A stretch of DNA of 64,000 bases from Streptomyces sp. BV286 (GTDB lineage Bacteria > Actinomycetota > Actinomycetes > Streptomycetales > Streptomycetaceae). The stretch is taken from assembly GCF_019090165.1 (NCBI RefSeq), contig NZ_JAHRIB010000178.1, positions 62,001 through 126,000 of the forward strand. The letters are read 5' to 3'. This document shows, one piece after another, positions 50,255-60,070 of this stretch; within the stretch, counting starts at the first letter, position 1, and each line of letters starts with the position of its first letter. The position numbers were made by a program, and so were the translations under genes. Below the pieces are notes generated by a model. It made no database searches. It worked only from the letters and a program-made list of their open reading frames with translations, and was not told where the DNA came from.

Positions 50255-53200
50255 TCAGCGTCGCCGCCCGCGCCCCTCGTCCGGCTCGTCGTCCTCGCGT
50301 CGGCCCAGCAACTCGTCGGCCAGCGTCGGCAGATCGTCCAGCGGGGTCTCCTCCGCCCAGTCCGAACGGGGGCGCCGCCTGGGCGTACCCTCCGCGTCGA
50401 CCTGGGGCAGCTCGCGCGTGCGGGCGTCGGAGGGCCCGGAGTCCGGCCGCTCGTCGCGGAAGTACCCGGGAGGCACCCGGTCCGCGGCCCCGCTCCCCTG
50501 CTCGCCGTCCCGGTCGGCCCCGTCGGCCCGGTCGTCCCGGACCGGCGGAAGGACCGCCGTCTCGTCCGCACCGGGCTCCGGCCGGACCGGGGGCAGCACG
50601 GCCGTCTCGTCCGGGCCGTGGTCCTGCCGGACCGGCGGGAGTACCGCCGTCTCGTCCGCGGCCGGGCCGCGGCCCACCGGGGGCAGTACGGCCGTCTCGT
50701 CCGCGGCTCCCTGCGGGGCCGGGGGCTGCGGGAGCACGGTCGTCTCCTCGGAGTCCGGGCCGGCGTCCCGCGGCGGTACCGGGGGCAGGACGGCCGTCTC
50801 GTCGGCCGGGCCTCCGGACGCGTTCGTGGGTGTCACCAGGGGCGTCGGCACCGTGGTCTCGTGGTCGCCCGCACCCGCCGCCGGACCGGAACCAGCCCGT
50901 CCGGAAGTCCTGGAAGTCCTGGGAGTCCTGGGGGTCCTGGGGGTCCTGGGGGTCCCGGAGGTCTTGGGAATCCTGGGCGGCCTGGGCGGGCCGGAGGATT
51001 CCGAAGCGCCGCCGGCCGCCGCGCCGGTACCGGCCGCCCCGGCAGCCGGTCCTTCGGCCACCGCGTTGGAAGCCGCGACCGCGGCAGCTGCCGCCCGCCG
51101 GGCCTCCTCGGCCCGCACCAGTGCCTCCTCGGCCTTCCGCTGCTTCTCCAGGCGCCGTTCCTCAGCCTCGGCCCGCAGCCGCGCCTCCTCCTCGGCCTGC
51201 CGGCGCCGCCGCTCCTCCTCGGCCGCGCGGGCCTTCTCCTCCGCGAGCTGCCGGGCCTGTTCCTGCTCGGCACGCACGCGTGCGGCCTCCGCGCGCTGCC
51301 GCGCCTCCTCGGCCTGCCGCTCGGCCTCGCGCCGCTGAGCCTCTTCCAGCTCGCGCTGCTTGCGCTCTTCCTCCTCCGCGCGCAGCCGGGCGAGCTGCTC
51401 CTGGCGCTCGCGCTCCAGCCGCTCCTCCTCCGCCTTGCGGGCGGCCTCTTCCTCGGCCTTGCGGCGGGCCTCCTCCTCGGCTGCCCTGCGGGCCTCCTCC
51501 TGGGCCTTGATCTCGGCCTCGGAGAGCGGGAGGACCACGTCGAGCCGGTGCCGGATCACGGTGGTGACGGCCTCGGGCTCCTGCCCGGCGTCGACGACCA
51601 GGTAGCGGCCCGGATCGGCCGCCGCCAGCGTCAGGAAACCGGACCGCACGCGCGCGTGGAACTCGGCGGGCTCCGACTCCAGCCGGTCCGGCGCCTCGGT
51701 GAACCGCTCGCGTGCGGTCTCCGGCGCCACGTCCAGCAGGACCGTCAGATGGGGTACGAGCCCGTGGGTCGCCCACCGGTTGATGCGGGAGACCTCGGTC
51801 GGGGACAGGTCGCGCCCCGCTCCCTGGTAGGCCACCGAGGAGTCGATGTACCGGTCCGAGACCACGACCGCGCCCCGCTCCAGCGCGGGCCGCACCACGG
51901 TGTCCACGTGCTCCGCGCGGTCGGCCGCGTACAGCAGCGCCTCCGCGCGGTGCGACAGCCCCGCCGACGACACGTCGAGCAGGATCGACCGCAGCCGCTT
52001 GCCGACGGGGGTGGCGCCCGGCTCGCGTGTCACCACGACCTCGTGGCCCTTGGCGCGGATCCACTCCGCGAGCGCCTCGGCCTGGGTCGACTTCCCGGCC
52101 CCGTCACCGCCCTCCAGGGCGATGAAGAACCCGGAGGTGGTGGGCGCCTGCACGGGATCGTCGCCGCCCCGCAGCGCGTCCCGCAGGTCGTGCCGCAGGG
52201 GCACTCCGGAACGGTCGTCGGCCTTGGCGAGGACCAGCGCCGCGACCGGCAGCAGGAGCGCGCCGACCAGCATCAGGGTGAAGGCGGCGCCGCCGTGCGC
52301 GAACACGAACTTGCCGTTCTCCAGGCGGTGCGGCCCTATCGCGGCGGCCACCAGCGGGGCCGCGAGCACGCCCAGGGCCACGAAGACCCGTACGACCGCG
52401 TGCAGGTGTTCCGTCGTCCGCGTGCGCCGGTAGTCCTCGGCCTCCTGGTCGAGCAGCGCGTGCCCGGTGTTCGCGGCGACGCCCGCGCCGACGCCCGCGA
52501 GGCCGGTGATCAGCAGCACGGTGGTGCCGTCCGGGACGAGCCCGGCGGCGAGCAGTGCGATCCCGGTGAAGGCGATCGCCAGGGCGAGCAGCCGTCGACG
52601 GGACAAGGAGGGCAGCAGTTTGGCGGCGTTGCGGATGCCGATCACGACACCGCCGGTCAGCACGAGGACGAGCAGCCCGTACGTCACCGGGCCGCCGCCC
52701 AGGTCCTTGGCATGCAGCACGGCCACCGCGACGGCGGCCGCGACGGCCCCGGCGACGGCCGCGCAGGCGAGCACCAGGAGCGGGATGGCCCCGGTGCGGC
52801 CCTTGTCGATGCCCGAACCTGTCTTCGGGCGGCGCAGTCCTTCGAGCGGCGACCGCGCGCGGGGGGTCCGTGTGTCGGGCAGTTCGAGGAAGGTGAGCAC
52901 CGACAGGGAGGCGGCGAACAGGCCCGCGGAGACGTACGAGGCGAGCGCCGCCTGATGCTGGTCGAACCACGCGAGTCCGGCGCCCAGCAGGTTGTTGACG
53001 AGCCCGGCGGCGACGAGCGTCGCCGCCGCGAGGGGCGCGGCCATGAATCCCGTACGCAGTGAGAGTCGGCGCAGCGCGTCCATGTGGTCGGGCAGCGGCC
53101 GTACCGTCGCGCCCTCCAGCGGCGGCGCGGGCAGGAGCGCGGGTGCCGCGCTCTCGCGGCACACCGTCCAGAAGCGCTCGGCGACCCCGATCACGAACGC

Positions 53201-53656
53201 CGTCACGAGGAGCAGCGCCAGCGCGTTCTCGGGAGTCCAGTCGATCCACAGGGGCGCGATGATCAGCAGCGCGGCCCGTACGCCGTCCGCGCCGACCATG
53301 GTCCAGCGGCGGTCGAGGGGGCCGTCCTGGGCGGTGAGCGAGGAGAGCGGGCCGAGGAGGACCGCCCCGAAGAGCAGGGTGGCGAGAATGCGTGCCCCGA
53401 AGACCGCCGACACGGCGACGGCCACTCCGCGGTAGCCACCTCCGAAGGAGCCCTCGGCGACCGCGGTCTGGAGGGCCAGCAGCACCAGGACGAGCAGTGC
53501 GAGGGCGTCGCCCACGCCTCCCACCAGCTGTGCGCTCCACAGCCGCCTCAGTTGCGGCACCCGCAGCAGCGCCCGGACGGCGCGCTCCCGTGAGTCTGCG
53601 ACCAGGGCGTCGTCGGGGGCCGGAGTGTGGGCCGTTGGCTGCTCGGCTCGCGTCAT
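50255..53656 (-). CDS. tmk: Tripartite protein: MFS-like membrane domain + thymidylate kinase + coiled-coil/repeat tail
   Basis: An 1133-residue fusion. Residues ~25-475 are a 10-12 helix MFS-like domain; ~505-705 thymidylate kinase (P-loop FFIALEGGDGAGKST, DR-motif VVSDRYIDSSVAYQG), which phosphorylates dTMP to dTDP; ~710-855 an Ala/Glu/Arg coiled coil; ~860-1133 a disordered tail with TPRTPRTP repeats and six xETxVLP units, five of them DETAVLPPV. Stand-alone Tmk is ~210 residues. The ATG (MTRAEQPTAH) lies after a weak AGG-rich site. The domain order places dTDP production at the membrane. Confidence 0.92.
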   Translation of the reverse strand: MTRAEQPTAHTPAPDDALVADSRERAVRALLRVPQLRRLWSAQLVGGVGDALALLVLVLLALQTAVAEGSFGGGYRGVAVAVSAVFGARILATLLFGAVLLGPLSSLTAQDGPLDRRWTMVGADGVRAALLIIAPLWIDWTPENALALLLVTAFVIGVAERFWTVCRESAAPALLPAPPLEGATVRPLPDHMDALRRLSLRTGFMAAPLAAATLVAAGLVNNLLGAGLAWFDQHQAALASYVSAGLFAASLSVLTFLELPDTRTPRARSPLEGLRRPKTGSGIDKGRTGAIPLLVLACAAVAGAVAAAVAVAVLHAKDLGGGPVTYGLLVLVLTGGVVIGIRNAAKLLPSLSRRRLLALAIAFTGIALLAAGLVPDGTTVLLITGLAGVGAGVAANTGHALLDQEAEDYRRTRTTEHLHAVVRVFVALGVLAAPLVAAAIGPHRLENGKFVFAHGGAAFTLMLVGALLLPVAALVLAKADDRSGVPLRHDLRDALRGGDDPVQAPTTSGFFIALEGGDGAGKSTQAEALAEWIRAKGHEVVVTREPGATPVGKRLRSILLDVSSAGLSHRAEALLYAADRAEHVDTVVRPALERGAVVVSDRYIDSSVAYQGAGRDLSPTEVSRINRWATHGLVPHLTVLLDVAPETARERFTEAPDRLESEPAEFHARVRSGFLTLAAADPGRYLVVDAGQEPEAVTTVIRHRLDVVLPLSEAEIKAQEEARRAAEEEARRKAEEEAARKAEEERLERERQEQLARLRAEEEERKQRELEEAQRREAERQAEEARQRAEAARVRAEQEQARQLAEEKARAAEEERRRRQAEEEARLRAEAEERRLEKQRKAEEALVRAEEARRAAAAAVAASNAVAEGPAAGAAGTGAAAGGASESSGPPRPPRIPKTSGTPRTPRTPRTPRTSRTSGRAGSGPAAGAGDHETTVPTPLVTPTNASGGPADETAVLPPVPPRDAGPDSEETTVLPQPPAPQGAADETAVLPPVGRGPAADETAVLPPVRQDHGPDETAVLPPVRPEPGADETAVLPPVRDDRADGADRDGEQGSGAADRVPPGYFRDERPDSGPSDARTRELPQVDAEGTPRRRPRSDWAEETPLDDLPTLADELLGRREDDEPDEGRGRRR

Positions 53657-53813
53657 CCTGCCAGCCTATCCGGACGGGCCCGCTCCCCGAAGAGGCCCCC
53701 GAACATGCGAACGGCCCCGACACCAAGTGGTCCCGGGGCGTTCGTTCGGCGAACCGAAGGTGAAGGAGTCGGTCCGCCACCGGACCGGTCCTCGACCGAA
53801 AACAGTCTGCGGC

Positions 53814-53846
53814 CCGGGCGGCACCGAAAAACGGTGTGCCGCCCGG
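53814..53846 (-). terminator. Hairpin after topA
   Basis: CCGGGCGGCA / TGCCGCCCGG (53814-53823, 53837-53846) with inner CCG/CGG pairing around AAAAA, 20 bases past the topA stop. Confidence 0.75.
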
Positions 53847-53865
53847 CCGTCCACCGGAAAGCGGA

Positions 53866-56706
53866 TCAGTCCTCGGCCGTCGTCTTGGCCGCGGTGACCT
53901 TCTTGGCCGTCGTCTTCTTGGCGGTGGTGGTCTTCTTTGCCGCCGTCTTCGTGGCCGTGGTCTTCTTGGCGGCTGTCTTCTTCGCGGGCGCCTTCTTGGC
54001 CGGTGCCTTCTTGGCGGGGGCCTTCTTCGCCGTCTTCTTGGCCGGCCCCTTCGCGCGCTTCTCCGCGAGCAGCTCGAAGCCCCGCTCCGGAGTGAGCTCC
54101 TCGACGCTGTCGCCGGACCGCAGGGTCGCGTTGGTCTCGCCGTCGGTGACGTACGCCCCGAAGCGGCCGTCCTTGACGACGACCGGCTGCCCGCTGACCG
54201 GGTCGGCGCCGAGCTCCTTCAGCGGCGGCTTGGCTGCCGCCCGGCCGCGCTGCTTGGGCTGCGCGTAGATCGCGAGGGCCTCGTCGAGGGTGATCGTGAA
54301 GAGCTGGTCCTCGGCCGTGAGCGACCGGGAGTCCGTGCCCTTCTTCAGGTACGGCCCGTACCGCCCGTTCTGCGCGGTGATCTCCACGCCCTCGGCGTCC
54401 TTGCCGACGACGCGCGGCAGGGACATCAGCTTGAGCGCGTCCTGCAGCGTGACCGTGTCCAGGGACATCGACTTGAAGAGCGACGCGGTGCGCGGCTTCA
54501 CGGCGTTCTTGCCGGTCTTCGGGGTGCCCTCGGGGAGCACCTCGGTGACGTACGGGCCGTAGCGGCCGTCCCTGGCGATGATCTGGTGGCCCGTCGCCGG
54601 GTCGGCCCCGAGCTCGAAGTCGCCGCTGGGCTTGGCGAGCAGCTCCTCCGCGAGCTCGATCGTCAGCTCGTCGGGGGCCAGGTCCTCGGGGACGTCGGCC
54701 CGCTGGTGGTTCTCGGAGTCCTTCTCGCCACGCTCGACGTAGGGGCCGTAGCGGCCGACGCGCAGCATGATGTCGCTGCCGGCCACGGAGAACGACGACA
54801 CCTCGCGGGCGTCGATGGCGCCCAGGTCGGTGACGAGCTCCTTGAGGCCGCCGAGGTGGTCCCCGTCGCCGTTGCCCGCCTCCGCCGCGGCGGCTGCGCC
54901 GACCTCGTCGCCCTCGCCGAAGTAGAAACGCCTGAGCCACGGGACGGACCGGGCCTCGCCCCGCGCGATGCGGTCGAGGTCGTCCTCCATCTTGGCCGTG
55001 AAGTCGTAGTCGACGAGCCGTCCGAAGTGCTTCTCCAGCAGGTTGACCACGGCGAAGGACAGGAAGGAGGGCACGAGGGCCGTCCCCTTCTTGAACACGT
55101 ATCCGCGGTCGAGGATCGTGCCGATGATCGACGCGTACGTCGACGGGCGGCCGATCTCCCGCTCTTCGAGCTCCTTGACGAGGCTGGCCTCGGTGTAGCG
55201 GGCCGGGGGCTTGGTCGCGTGGCCGTCGACCGAGATCTCCTCGGCGGACAGCGGGTCGCCCTCGCCGACCTGCGGCAGGCGGCGCTCACGGTCGTCCAGC
55301 TCGGCGTTCGGGTCGTCCGCGCCCTCGACGTACGCCTTCAGGAAGCCGTGGAAGGTGATCGTCTTGCCGGACGCGCTGAACTCGGCGTCCCGGCCGTCCG
55401 AGGCCCTGCCCGCGATCTTCACGGTGACGGAGTTGCCGGTGGCGTCCTTCATCTGGGAGGCGACGGTCCGCTTCCAGATCAGCTCGTACAGCCTGAACTG
55501 GTCACCGGTCAGACCCGTCTCGGCCGGAGTGCGGAAACGGTCGCCCGACGGGCGGATCGCCTCGTGCGCCTCCTGCGCGTTCTTGACCTTCCCGGCGTAC
55601 GTGCGCGGCTTGTCCGGCAGGTAGTTCGCACCGTAGAGCTGCGTGACCTGCGCCCGGGCCGCGGAGACCGCGGTGTCCGAGAGGGTCGTGGAGTCGGTAC
55701 GCATGTAGGTGATGAAGCCGTTCTCGTACAGCTTCTGCGCCACCTGCATCGTGGCCTTCGCGCCGAAGCCGAGCTTGCGGCTGGCCTCCTGCTGGAGCGT
55801 CGTCGTACGGAACGGCGCGTAGGGCGAGCGGCGGTACGGCTTCGACTCGACGGACCGTACGGAGAAGTCCGTGTTCTCCAGGGCGGCGGCGAGCGCGCGG
55901 GCGTTCGTCTCGTCCAGGTGGAGGGTGTTCGCGCCCTTGATCTGCCCGAGCGAGTCGAAGTCGCGACCCTGCGCGACGCGCTTGCCGTCGACCGCGGTCA
56001 GCCGGGCGACCAGGCTCGACGGATCGCTCTGGTCACCGGCGCGGCCGGTGCCGAAGGTGCCCGTGAGGTCCCAGTACTCGGCGGAGCGGAAGGCGATGCG
56101 CTCGCGCTCCCGCTCGACGACGAGGCGGGTCGCCACGGACTGGACGCGGCCCGCCGACAGACGCGGCATGACCTTCTTCCACAGGACCGGCGAGACCTCG
56201 TAGCCGTAGAGACGGTCGAGGATACGGCGGGTCTCCTGGGCGTCGACCATGCGCTGGTTGAGCTCGCGCGGGTTGGCGACGGCACTGCGGATCGCATCCT
56301 TGGTGATCTCGTGGAAGACCATCCGGTGGACGGGGACCTTGGGCTTCAGGACCTCGAGAAGGTGCCACGCGATGGCCTCGCCCTCGCGGTCCTCATCGGT
56401 TGCGAGGAAGAGCTCGTCGGAATCCTTCAGCAGGTCCTTGAGCTTCTTGACCTGGGCCTTCTTGTCAGCGTTGACCACGTAGATCGGCTGGAAGTCGTTC
56501 TCGACGTCCACACCGAGCCGACGTACCTCGCCGGTGTACTTCTCGGGCACCTCCGCGGCGCCGTTGGGGAGGTCGCGGATGTGCCCGACACTCGCTTCGA
56601 CGACGTATCCGGGGCCGAGATAGCCCTTGATCGTCTTCGCCTTGGCAGGCGACTCGACGATGACGAGTCGGCGGCCGCCGTGTGCGGTCTCGCTGGTCGG
56701 GGACAA
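53866..56706 (-). CDS. topA: DNA topoisomerase I
   Basis: A 946-residue type IA topoisomerase that relaxes negative supercoils. The Toprim domain has LVIVESPAKAKTIKGYLG and TDEDREGEAIAWHL; the active-site Tyr is in FITYMRTDS (~residue 335). Instead of zinc ribbons, the C-terminus has repeated GRYGPYV units (at least four) and a final Lys/Ala tail (KKAPAKKAPAKK). The start is a TTG after GGAGAGAAG; no ATG or GTG gives the conserved N-terminus. Arrangement is typical of Streptomyces TopA. Confidence 0.96.
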   Translation of the reverse strand: MSPTSETAHGGRRLVIVESPAKAKTIKGYLGPGYVVEASVGHIRDLPNGAAEVPEKYTGEVRRLGVDVENDFQPIYVVNADKKAQVKKLKDLLKDSDELFLATDEDREGEAIAWHLLEVLKPKVPVHRMVFHEITKDAIRSAVANPRELNQRMVDAQETRRILDRLYGYEVSPVLWKKVMPRLSAGRVQSVATRLVVERERERIAFRSAEYWDLTGTFGTGRAGDQSDPSSLVARLTAVDGKRVAQGRDFDSLGQIKGANTLHLDETNARALAAALENTDFSVRSVESKPYRRSPYAPFRTTTLQQEASRKLGFGAKATMQVAQKLYENGFITYMRTDSTTLSDTAVSAARAQVTQLYGANYLPDKPRTYAGKVKNAQEAHEAIRPSGDRFRTPAETGLTGDQFRLYELIWKRTVASQMKDATGNSVTVKIAGRASDGRDAEFSASGKTITFHGFLKAYVEGADDPNAELDDRERRLPQVGEGDPLSAEEISVDGHATKPPARYTEASLVKELEEREIGRPSTYASIIGTILDRGYVFKKGTALVPSFLSFAVVNLLEKHFGRLVDYDFTAKMEDDLDRIARGEARSVPWLRRFYFGEGDEVGAAAAAEAGNGDGDHLGGLKELVTDLGAIDAREVSSFSVAGSDIMLRVGRYGPYVERGEKDSENHQRADVPEDLAPDELTIELAEELLAKPSGDFELGADPATGHQIIARDGRYGPYVTEVLPEGTPKTGKNAVKPRTASLFKSMSLDTVTLQDALKLMSLPRVVGKDAEGVEITAQNGRYGPYLKKGTDSRSLTAEDQLFTITLDEALAIYAQPKQRGRAAAKPPLKELGADPVSGQPVVVKDGRFGAYVTDGETNATLRSGDSVEELTPERGFELLAEKRAKGPAKKTAKKAPAKKAPAKKAPAKKTAAKKTTATKTAAKKTTTAKKTTAKKVTAAKTTAED

Positions 56707-57053
56707 CTTCGCTCTTCTCTCCGGTCGACGCAGGGGGTCTCGCCCCAGGCCTGGAACCCGGGGCTCGGGTCATGCTGACGCTGCGGAGTGTGACGGTACA
56801 TCCCGCCCCCGTGTCAAACGGGAAAAGCCCGCAACGGCCACTCGAACGGTAACCCGACTCCCGCCATTCCTGCCGCCCGGAGTGCCGACCTGCCGTTTCC
56901 GGGCCATGCGGAGGGTGACCTCTCAATTACCGGAGAGGAGGGGCGCGGGGAGTGTCGATCTTGGCCGTACCCACCGGAGAGCGGCGATTTACGGACACCG
57001 CGGGCGGCGTTTCCCGGCCGGGGAAGAGCCCGTGCGTGTCGCCGGCCCGGCGC
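56707..57053. other. topA upstream region
   Basis: About 350 bases with no gene. It must hold the topA promoter; no clear -35/-10 pair was identified. The topA Shine-Dalgarno is at ~56716-56724. Confidence 0.5.
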
Positions 57054-57251
57054 TCAGGTGCGGGTGAAACACCACACGGCGAGGAACACGGCGGCCATCC
57101 CGGCGAAGCCCGCGACCGCCGCCGACGCGACGGGATTCACTTCGTGGGCGATGGGGGCCCGCTGCCGCAGCCGGACCGCCGTCCACAGCAGCAGCCCGCC
57201 TCCGAACAGGGCGAACACCGATCCCGTGAAGATCGCCGGTCCGCTCTCCAT
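57054..57251 (-). CDS. Small two-helix membrane protein
   Basis: A 65-residue protein with two membrane segments (IFTGSVFALFGGGLLLWTAV and VASAAVAGFAGMAAVFLAVW) joined by a basic loop (RLRQRAPIAHEVN). ATG at 57251 has AAGGGA 6 bases upstream and is preferred over ATG/GTG 15 codons earlier. No family recognised; it lies alone between topA and the methyltransferase. Confidence 0.75.
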   Translation of the reverse strand: MESGPAIFTGSVFALFGGGLLLWTAVRLRQRAPIAHEVNPVASAAVAGFAGMAAVFLAVWCFTRT

Positions 57252-57470
57252 GGCTCGTCCCTTCGCCCGTTCGTGCCCCGGGTCGGACGCTGACACCTCC
57301 GGGAGGCCGGGATCCCAACCCCGGGTGAACGGGAGGCGGACAGCGCTGTGCGGCCCGATGCGGAATCACTCACACCGCGACCACACCCTCCGCACAGGGC
57401 CGGCCACCGCACCTGCCGGAAGTCGGCCATCTCTCGAATGGAGTCCGTCACACCGCACGGAAAACCGCTC

Positions 57471-57700
57471 GTTCCCCTTCGTTCCCCTTCGTTCCCGTGC
57501 CGCCGCCACGGTCCGCCGCGCGACCGGATACGACGCCGGCCCGAACGCCGAACCCGGGTTCCCCCCCGGACTCGGGCGCCGGGTGCCGTGCCGGGCCCGG
57601 CTGTGCCGTGCGGTGCCGTGCGGTGCCATGCCATGCGATGCCGTGCGGTGCCGGGTCCAGCCGTGCCCGGTGCCATCCGGTGCCGTCCGGTGCCGTCCGC
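57471..57700. repeat. Low-complexity GTTCCCCTTC and GTGCC repeats in a 457-bp gap
   Basis: Three copies of a 10-mer GTTCCCCTTC-type unit (57471-57497), then about 100 bases of GTGCC(G/A)-type 5- and 10-mers (57601-57700), ending at the methyltransferase stop side. No gene is supported between 57252 and 57708. Confidence 0.75.
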
Positions 57701-57708
57701 CCCGGACG

Positions 57709-59238
57709 TCACCGTGCGGGTTCGATGAAACCCTGCTCGACCAGCAGCCGGATCTGGGCGGGCGTCCGGTCCCTGAGCAACACGGGATCCTCTCCGACCA
57801 GTTGGGCGATGGCGTCCAGGATCCGCCCCGCGCTCAGCGTGCCGTCGCAGACGCCCGCGAAGCCGGCGCCGACCGTGTCCACCTTCGTGGCCCGCCGCAT
57901 GCCACGGTGCTGGCGCAGCACGACGTGCTCCGGGTCCTCCGCGCCGGGCAGCCCCACCTGCTCCTGCACGATCTCGCCGGCGAGTTTGAAGTGCCCGGCG
58001 AGCAGGGCCGCGTCGTCGTGCGCACGCAGAAAGTCCACCCGCTCGAAGTGCGCGCGCACGGTGTCGCCGAGCGGCTGCTCGACGGGGTGCGGCCACTCCT
58101 CCAGGACGACCGAGGGCAGCTCGGCCCCCGACCTGCGCAGGGTGATCCAGCCGAAGCCGACGGCCTTCACCTTCCGCGCCTCGAACTCGTCCAGCCAGGC
58201 GTCGTACCGGGCCTGGTACTCCGCGGAGTCGCCGTCGTGGTCGCCCGCGTCGCGCAGCCACAGCTCCGCGTACTGCGTGACGTCCTGGACCTCGCGCTGC
58301 ACGATCCACGCGTCACAGCCGCGCGGCACCCAGGAGCGCAGCCGGTCCTGCCAGTCCTCACCCTCCACGTGCTGCCAGTTGGCCAGGAACTGCGCGTATC
58401 CCCCTTCGTTCAGACGGGCTCCCGCCTCCTGAACGAGCGTGCGGCACAGATCGTCCCCGCCCATCCCGCCGTCGCGGTAGGTGAGCCGGGCGCCGGGCGA
58501 GATCACGAAGGGCGGGTTCGAGACGATCAGGTCGAACGTCTCGTCGGCCACCGGCTCGAAGAGGGACCCCTCGCGCAGCTCGGCCGCCGGAGCCCCGGAG
58601 AGGGCGAGCGTGAGCGAGGTGATGTGCAGCGCACGGGGGTTGAGGTCGGTCGCGCTGACGCGTGTGGCGTGCTGCGCGGCGTGCAGCGCCTGGATTCCGG
58701 AGCCGGTGCCGAGGTCGAGCGCGGAGGCGACGGGGGTGCGCACGGTGATGCCCGCGAGGGTCGTGGACGCGCCGCCCACGCCCAGTACGACGGCGGCACC
58801 GGCCTGCGTGCTCCGCCCGGCGACGCCACCGGCCCCGCCGACCGCGCAGCCCAGGTCCGAGACGATGAACCAGTCCTCGCCGCCGGGCCCGCCGTACGGC
58901 CGTACGTCGACCGCCGCCGCGACCTCGTCCCCGCCGACGCGGACCAGCCAGCCGCTCTCCAGGCAGTCCTCCACCGGCAGGACGTCCGCCACGCGCGCGT
59001 ACGGCACGGGGTGCTGGAGCAGGAACAGCCGTACGAGCGCCTCCAGCGTGGAGTCGCCCCTGGTCGCCCGGAGCGCGGGCACGGTCTCGCTGCGCGCCAG
59101 GGCCGCGTAGGCGGGGGCGCCGAGGAGGTCGAGGAGACCGTCGGCGCTGAAGGAGGCGCCCAGGAGGGCCTCGCGCAGCCGTGCGGTGACGTCGGTGCGG
59201 TCGGACGAGGGCAGCGGTGCCAGGCTGGTGTTACTCAC
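57709..59238 (-). CDS. SAM-dependent methyltransferase (HemK/PrmC-like core)
   Basis: A 509-residue protein. Residues ~1-165 are a helical N-terminal domain. A Rossmann methyltransferase follows with motif I ALDLGTGSGIQALHAA, ATDLNPRAL and the catalytic NPPF (LIVSNPPFVISPG), which marks N-methylation of Gln/Asn or adenine. A ~230-residue C-terminal extension follows. The substrate is unknown. GTG at 59238 is the start; GGGCGG abuts it. Confidence 0.88.
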   Translation of the reverse strand: MSNTSLAPLPSSDRTDVTARLREALLGASFSADGLLDLLGAPAYAALARSETVPALRATRGDSTLEALVRLFLLQHPVPYARVADVLPVEDCLESGWLVRVGGDEVAAAVDVRPYGGPGGEDWFIVSDLGCAVGGAGGVAGRSTQAGAAVVLGVGGASTTLAGITVRTPVASALDLGTGSGIQALHAAQHATRVSATDLNPRALHITSLTLALSGAPAAELREGSLFEPVADETFDLIVSNPPFVISPGARLTYRDGGMGGDDLCRTLVQEAGARLNEGGYAQFLANWQHVEGEDWQDRLRSWVPRGCDAWIVQREVQDVTQYAELWLRDAGDHDGDSAEYQARYDAWLDEFEARKVKAVGFGWITLRRSGAELPSVVLEEWPHPVEQPLGDTVRAHFERVDFLRAHDDAALLAGHFKLAGEIVQEQVGLPGAEDPEHVVLRQHRGMRRATKVDTVGAGFAGVCDGTLSAGRILDAIAQLVGEDPVLLRDRTPAQIRLLVEQGFIEPAR

Positions 59239-59316
59239 CCGCCCATTGTGACGCGCAACCGGCGCGGGGCGGGCGCGCCGCTACCGCCGCGGACGATCCT
59301 TCCGCGTGAGCGGGCA

Positions 59317-59390
59317 CGTCGGCATCCGCGGAGCGAGGTACGTGCAGCGTCCGCGGAGCGGGGCACGCGCGGCATCCACGCAGCGGGGCA
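59317..59390. repeat. 25-bp imperfect tandem repeat, three copies
   Basis: Three units of the CATCCGCGGAGCG(G/A)GG(C/T)A type (59317-59340, 59341-59365, 59366-59390) upstream of the methyltransferase gene. Confidence 0.7.
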
Positions 59391-59412
59391 CGTCGCCGGC
59401 GGCGAGGCGAAC

Positions 59413-59445
59413 AGGTGAGCCGCCCGACAGCGCCGGGCGGCTCAC
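59413..59445 (-). terminator. Hairpin after small lipoprotein gene
   Basis: Perfect 13-bp arms GGTGAGCCGCCCG / CGGGCGGCTCACC with a 7-base loop, about 50 bases past the lipoprotein stop. Confidence 0.75.
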
Positions 59446-59497
59446 CGAAACACCTGGCCCCGGAGGGCGACCCGGCGTCGGGCGGCGACGCGTGGGG

Positions 59498-60070
59498 TCA
59501 GCTCTTCGTCGCCGAGGCCGAGGCGGACGCGCTCTTGCAGCTCTCCTGCTCGGCCATCGCCTTGCCCACGTCGCCCTCCTCCAGCTTCTTGAGGGCGTCG
59601 TTGCCGCTCTGGCTCAGCTTGTCCAGCTGGGTGGCGATCCCCTTCAGACCGTCGGCGAACTTCGCCTGGTCCTTCGTGTCGAGGTCGTCGACCTGCTTCT
59701 TGAGGTCGGCGTACGACGAGGAGATGGTGTTGAGCTCCTTGACGGCGTCCGTCTGCTTCTTCTCGCCGTTCTCGACGTCCGGGGCGCCGGCCTTGTTCAC
59801 GGCCGTGCCGATCGCCTTGTAGGCGTCGGACATGTCCTGGAAGGCCTGGGAGTCGGTCTTCTGCACGTCCGCCGGAGTGCTGTTGTCCGAGGTCTGCTTC
59901 TGGATCGCGGTGTTGGCGGCCTCGATCTTCTTCGCCTGAGGCTGCACCGCGTCGCAGACCTCCTTGGCCCAGGAGTTCAGCTTGTCACTGCTGTCGTCAC
60001 TGCTGCATCCAGACATCGCCAGTACCAGTACCGCACCGCCGGACAGTGCGGCCGCGAGCTTCTTGTTCAC
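59498..60070 (-). CDS. Secreted helical lipoprotein
   Basis: A 190-residue protein with signal peptide (VNKKLAAALSGGAVLVLAMS) and lipobox MSGC, then an almost wholly helical, charged domain with Gln/Lys/Asp-rich repeats (DLKKQVDDLDTKDQAKFADG) and a Ser/Ala tail. GTG at 60070 has GGAAGGGA 9 bases before it. A Cys pair (KEVCDAV and EQESCKS) may close the ends. Possibly an envelope spacer; no family recognised. Confidence 0.85.
   Translation of the reverse strand: MNKKLAAALSGGAVLVLAMSGCSSDDSSDKLNSWAKEVCDAVQPQAKKIEAANTAIQKQTSDNSTPADVQKTDSQAFQDMSDAYKAIGTAVNKAGAPDVENGEKKQTDAVKELNTISSSYADLKKQVDDLDTKDQAKFADGLKGIATQLDKLSQSGNDALKKLEEGDVGKAMAEQESCKSASASASATKS

Noticed and set aside
48755..53062. A 1400-codon plus-strand open frame opposite holB and tmk
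   Set aside because: It is the antisense of two well-supported genes. Its composition (His, Asp, Arg, Gly, Gln repeats) is a GC-rich shadow and no domain is recognisable.
53836..56778. A 980-codon plus-strand open frame opposite topA
   Set aside because: Mirror image of the topA codon pattern with no ribosome site or known motif.
57601..57700. Possible CRISPR-like array of GTGCC units
   Set aside because: Unit length is 5-10 bases without unique spacers; simple low-complexity DNA.
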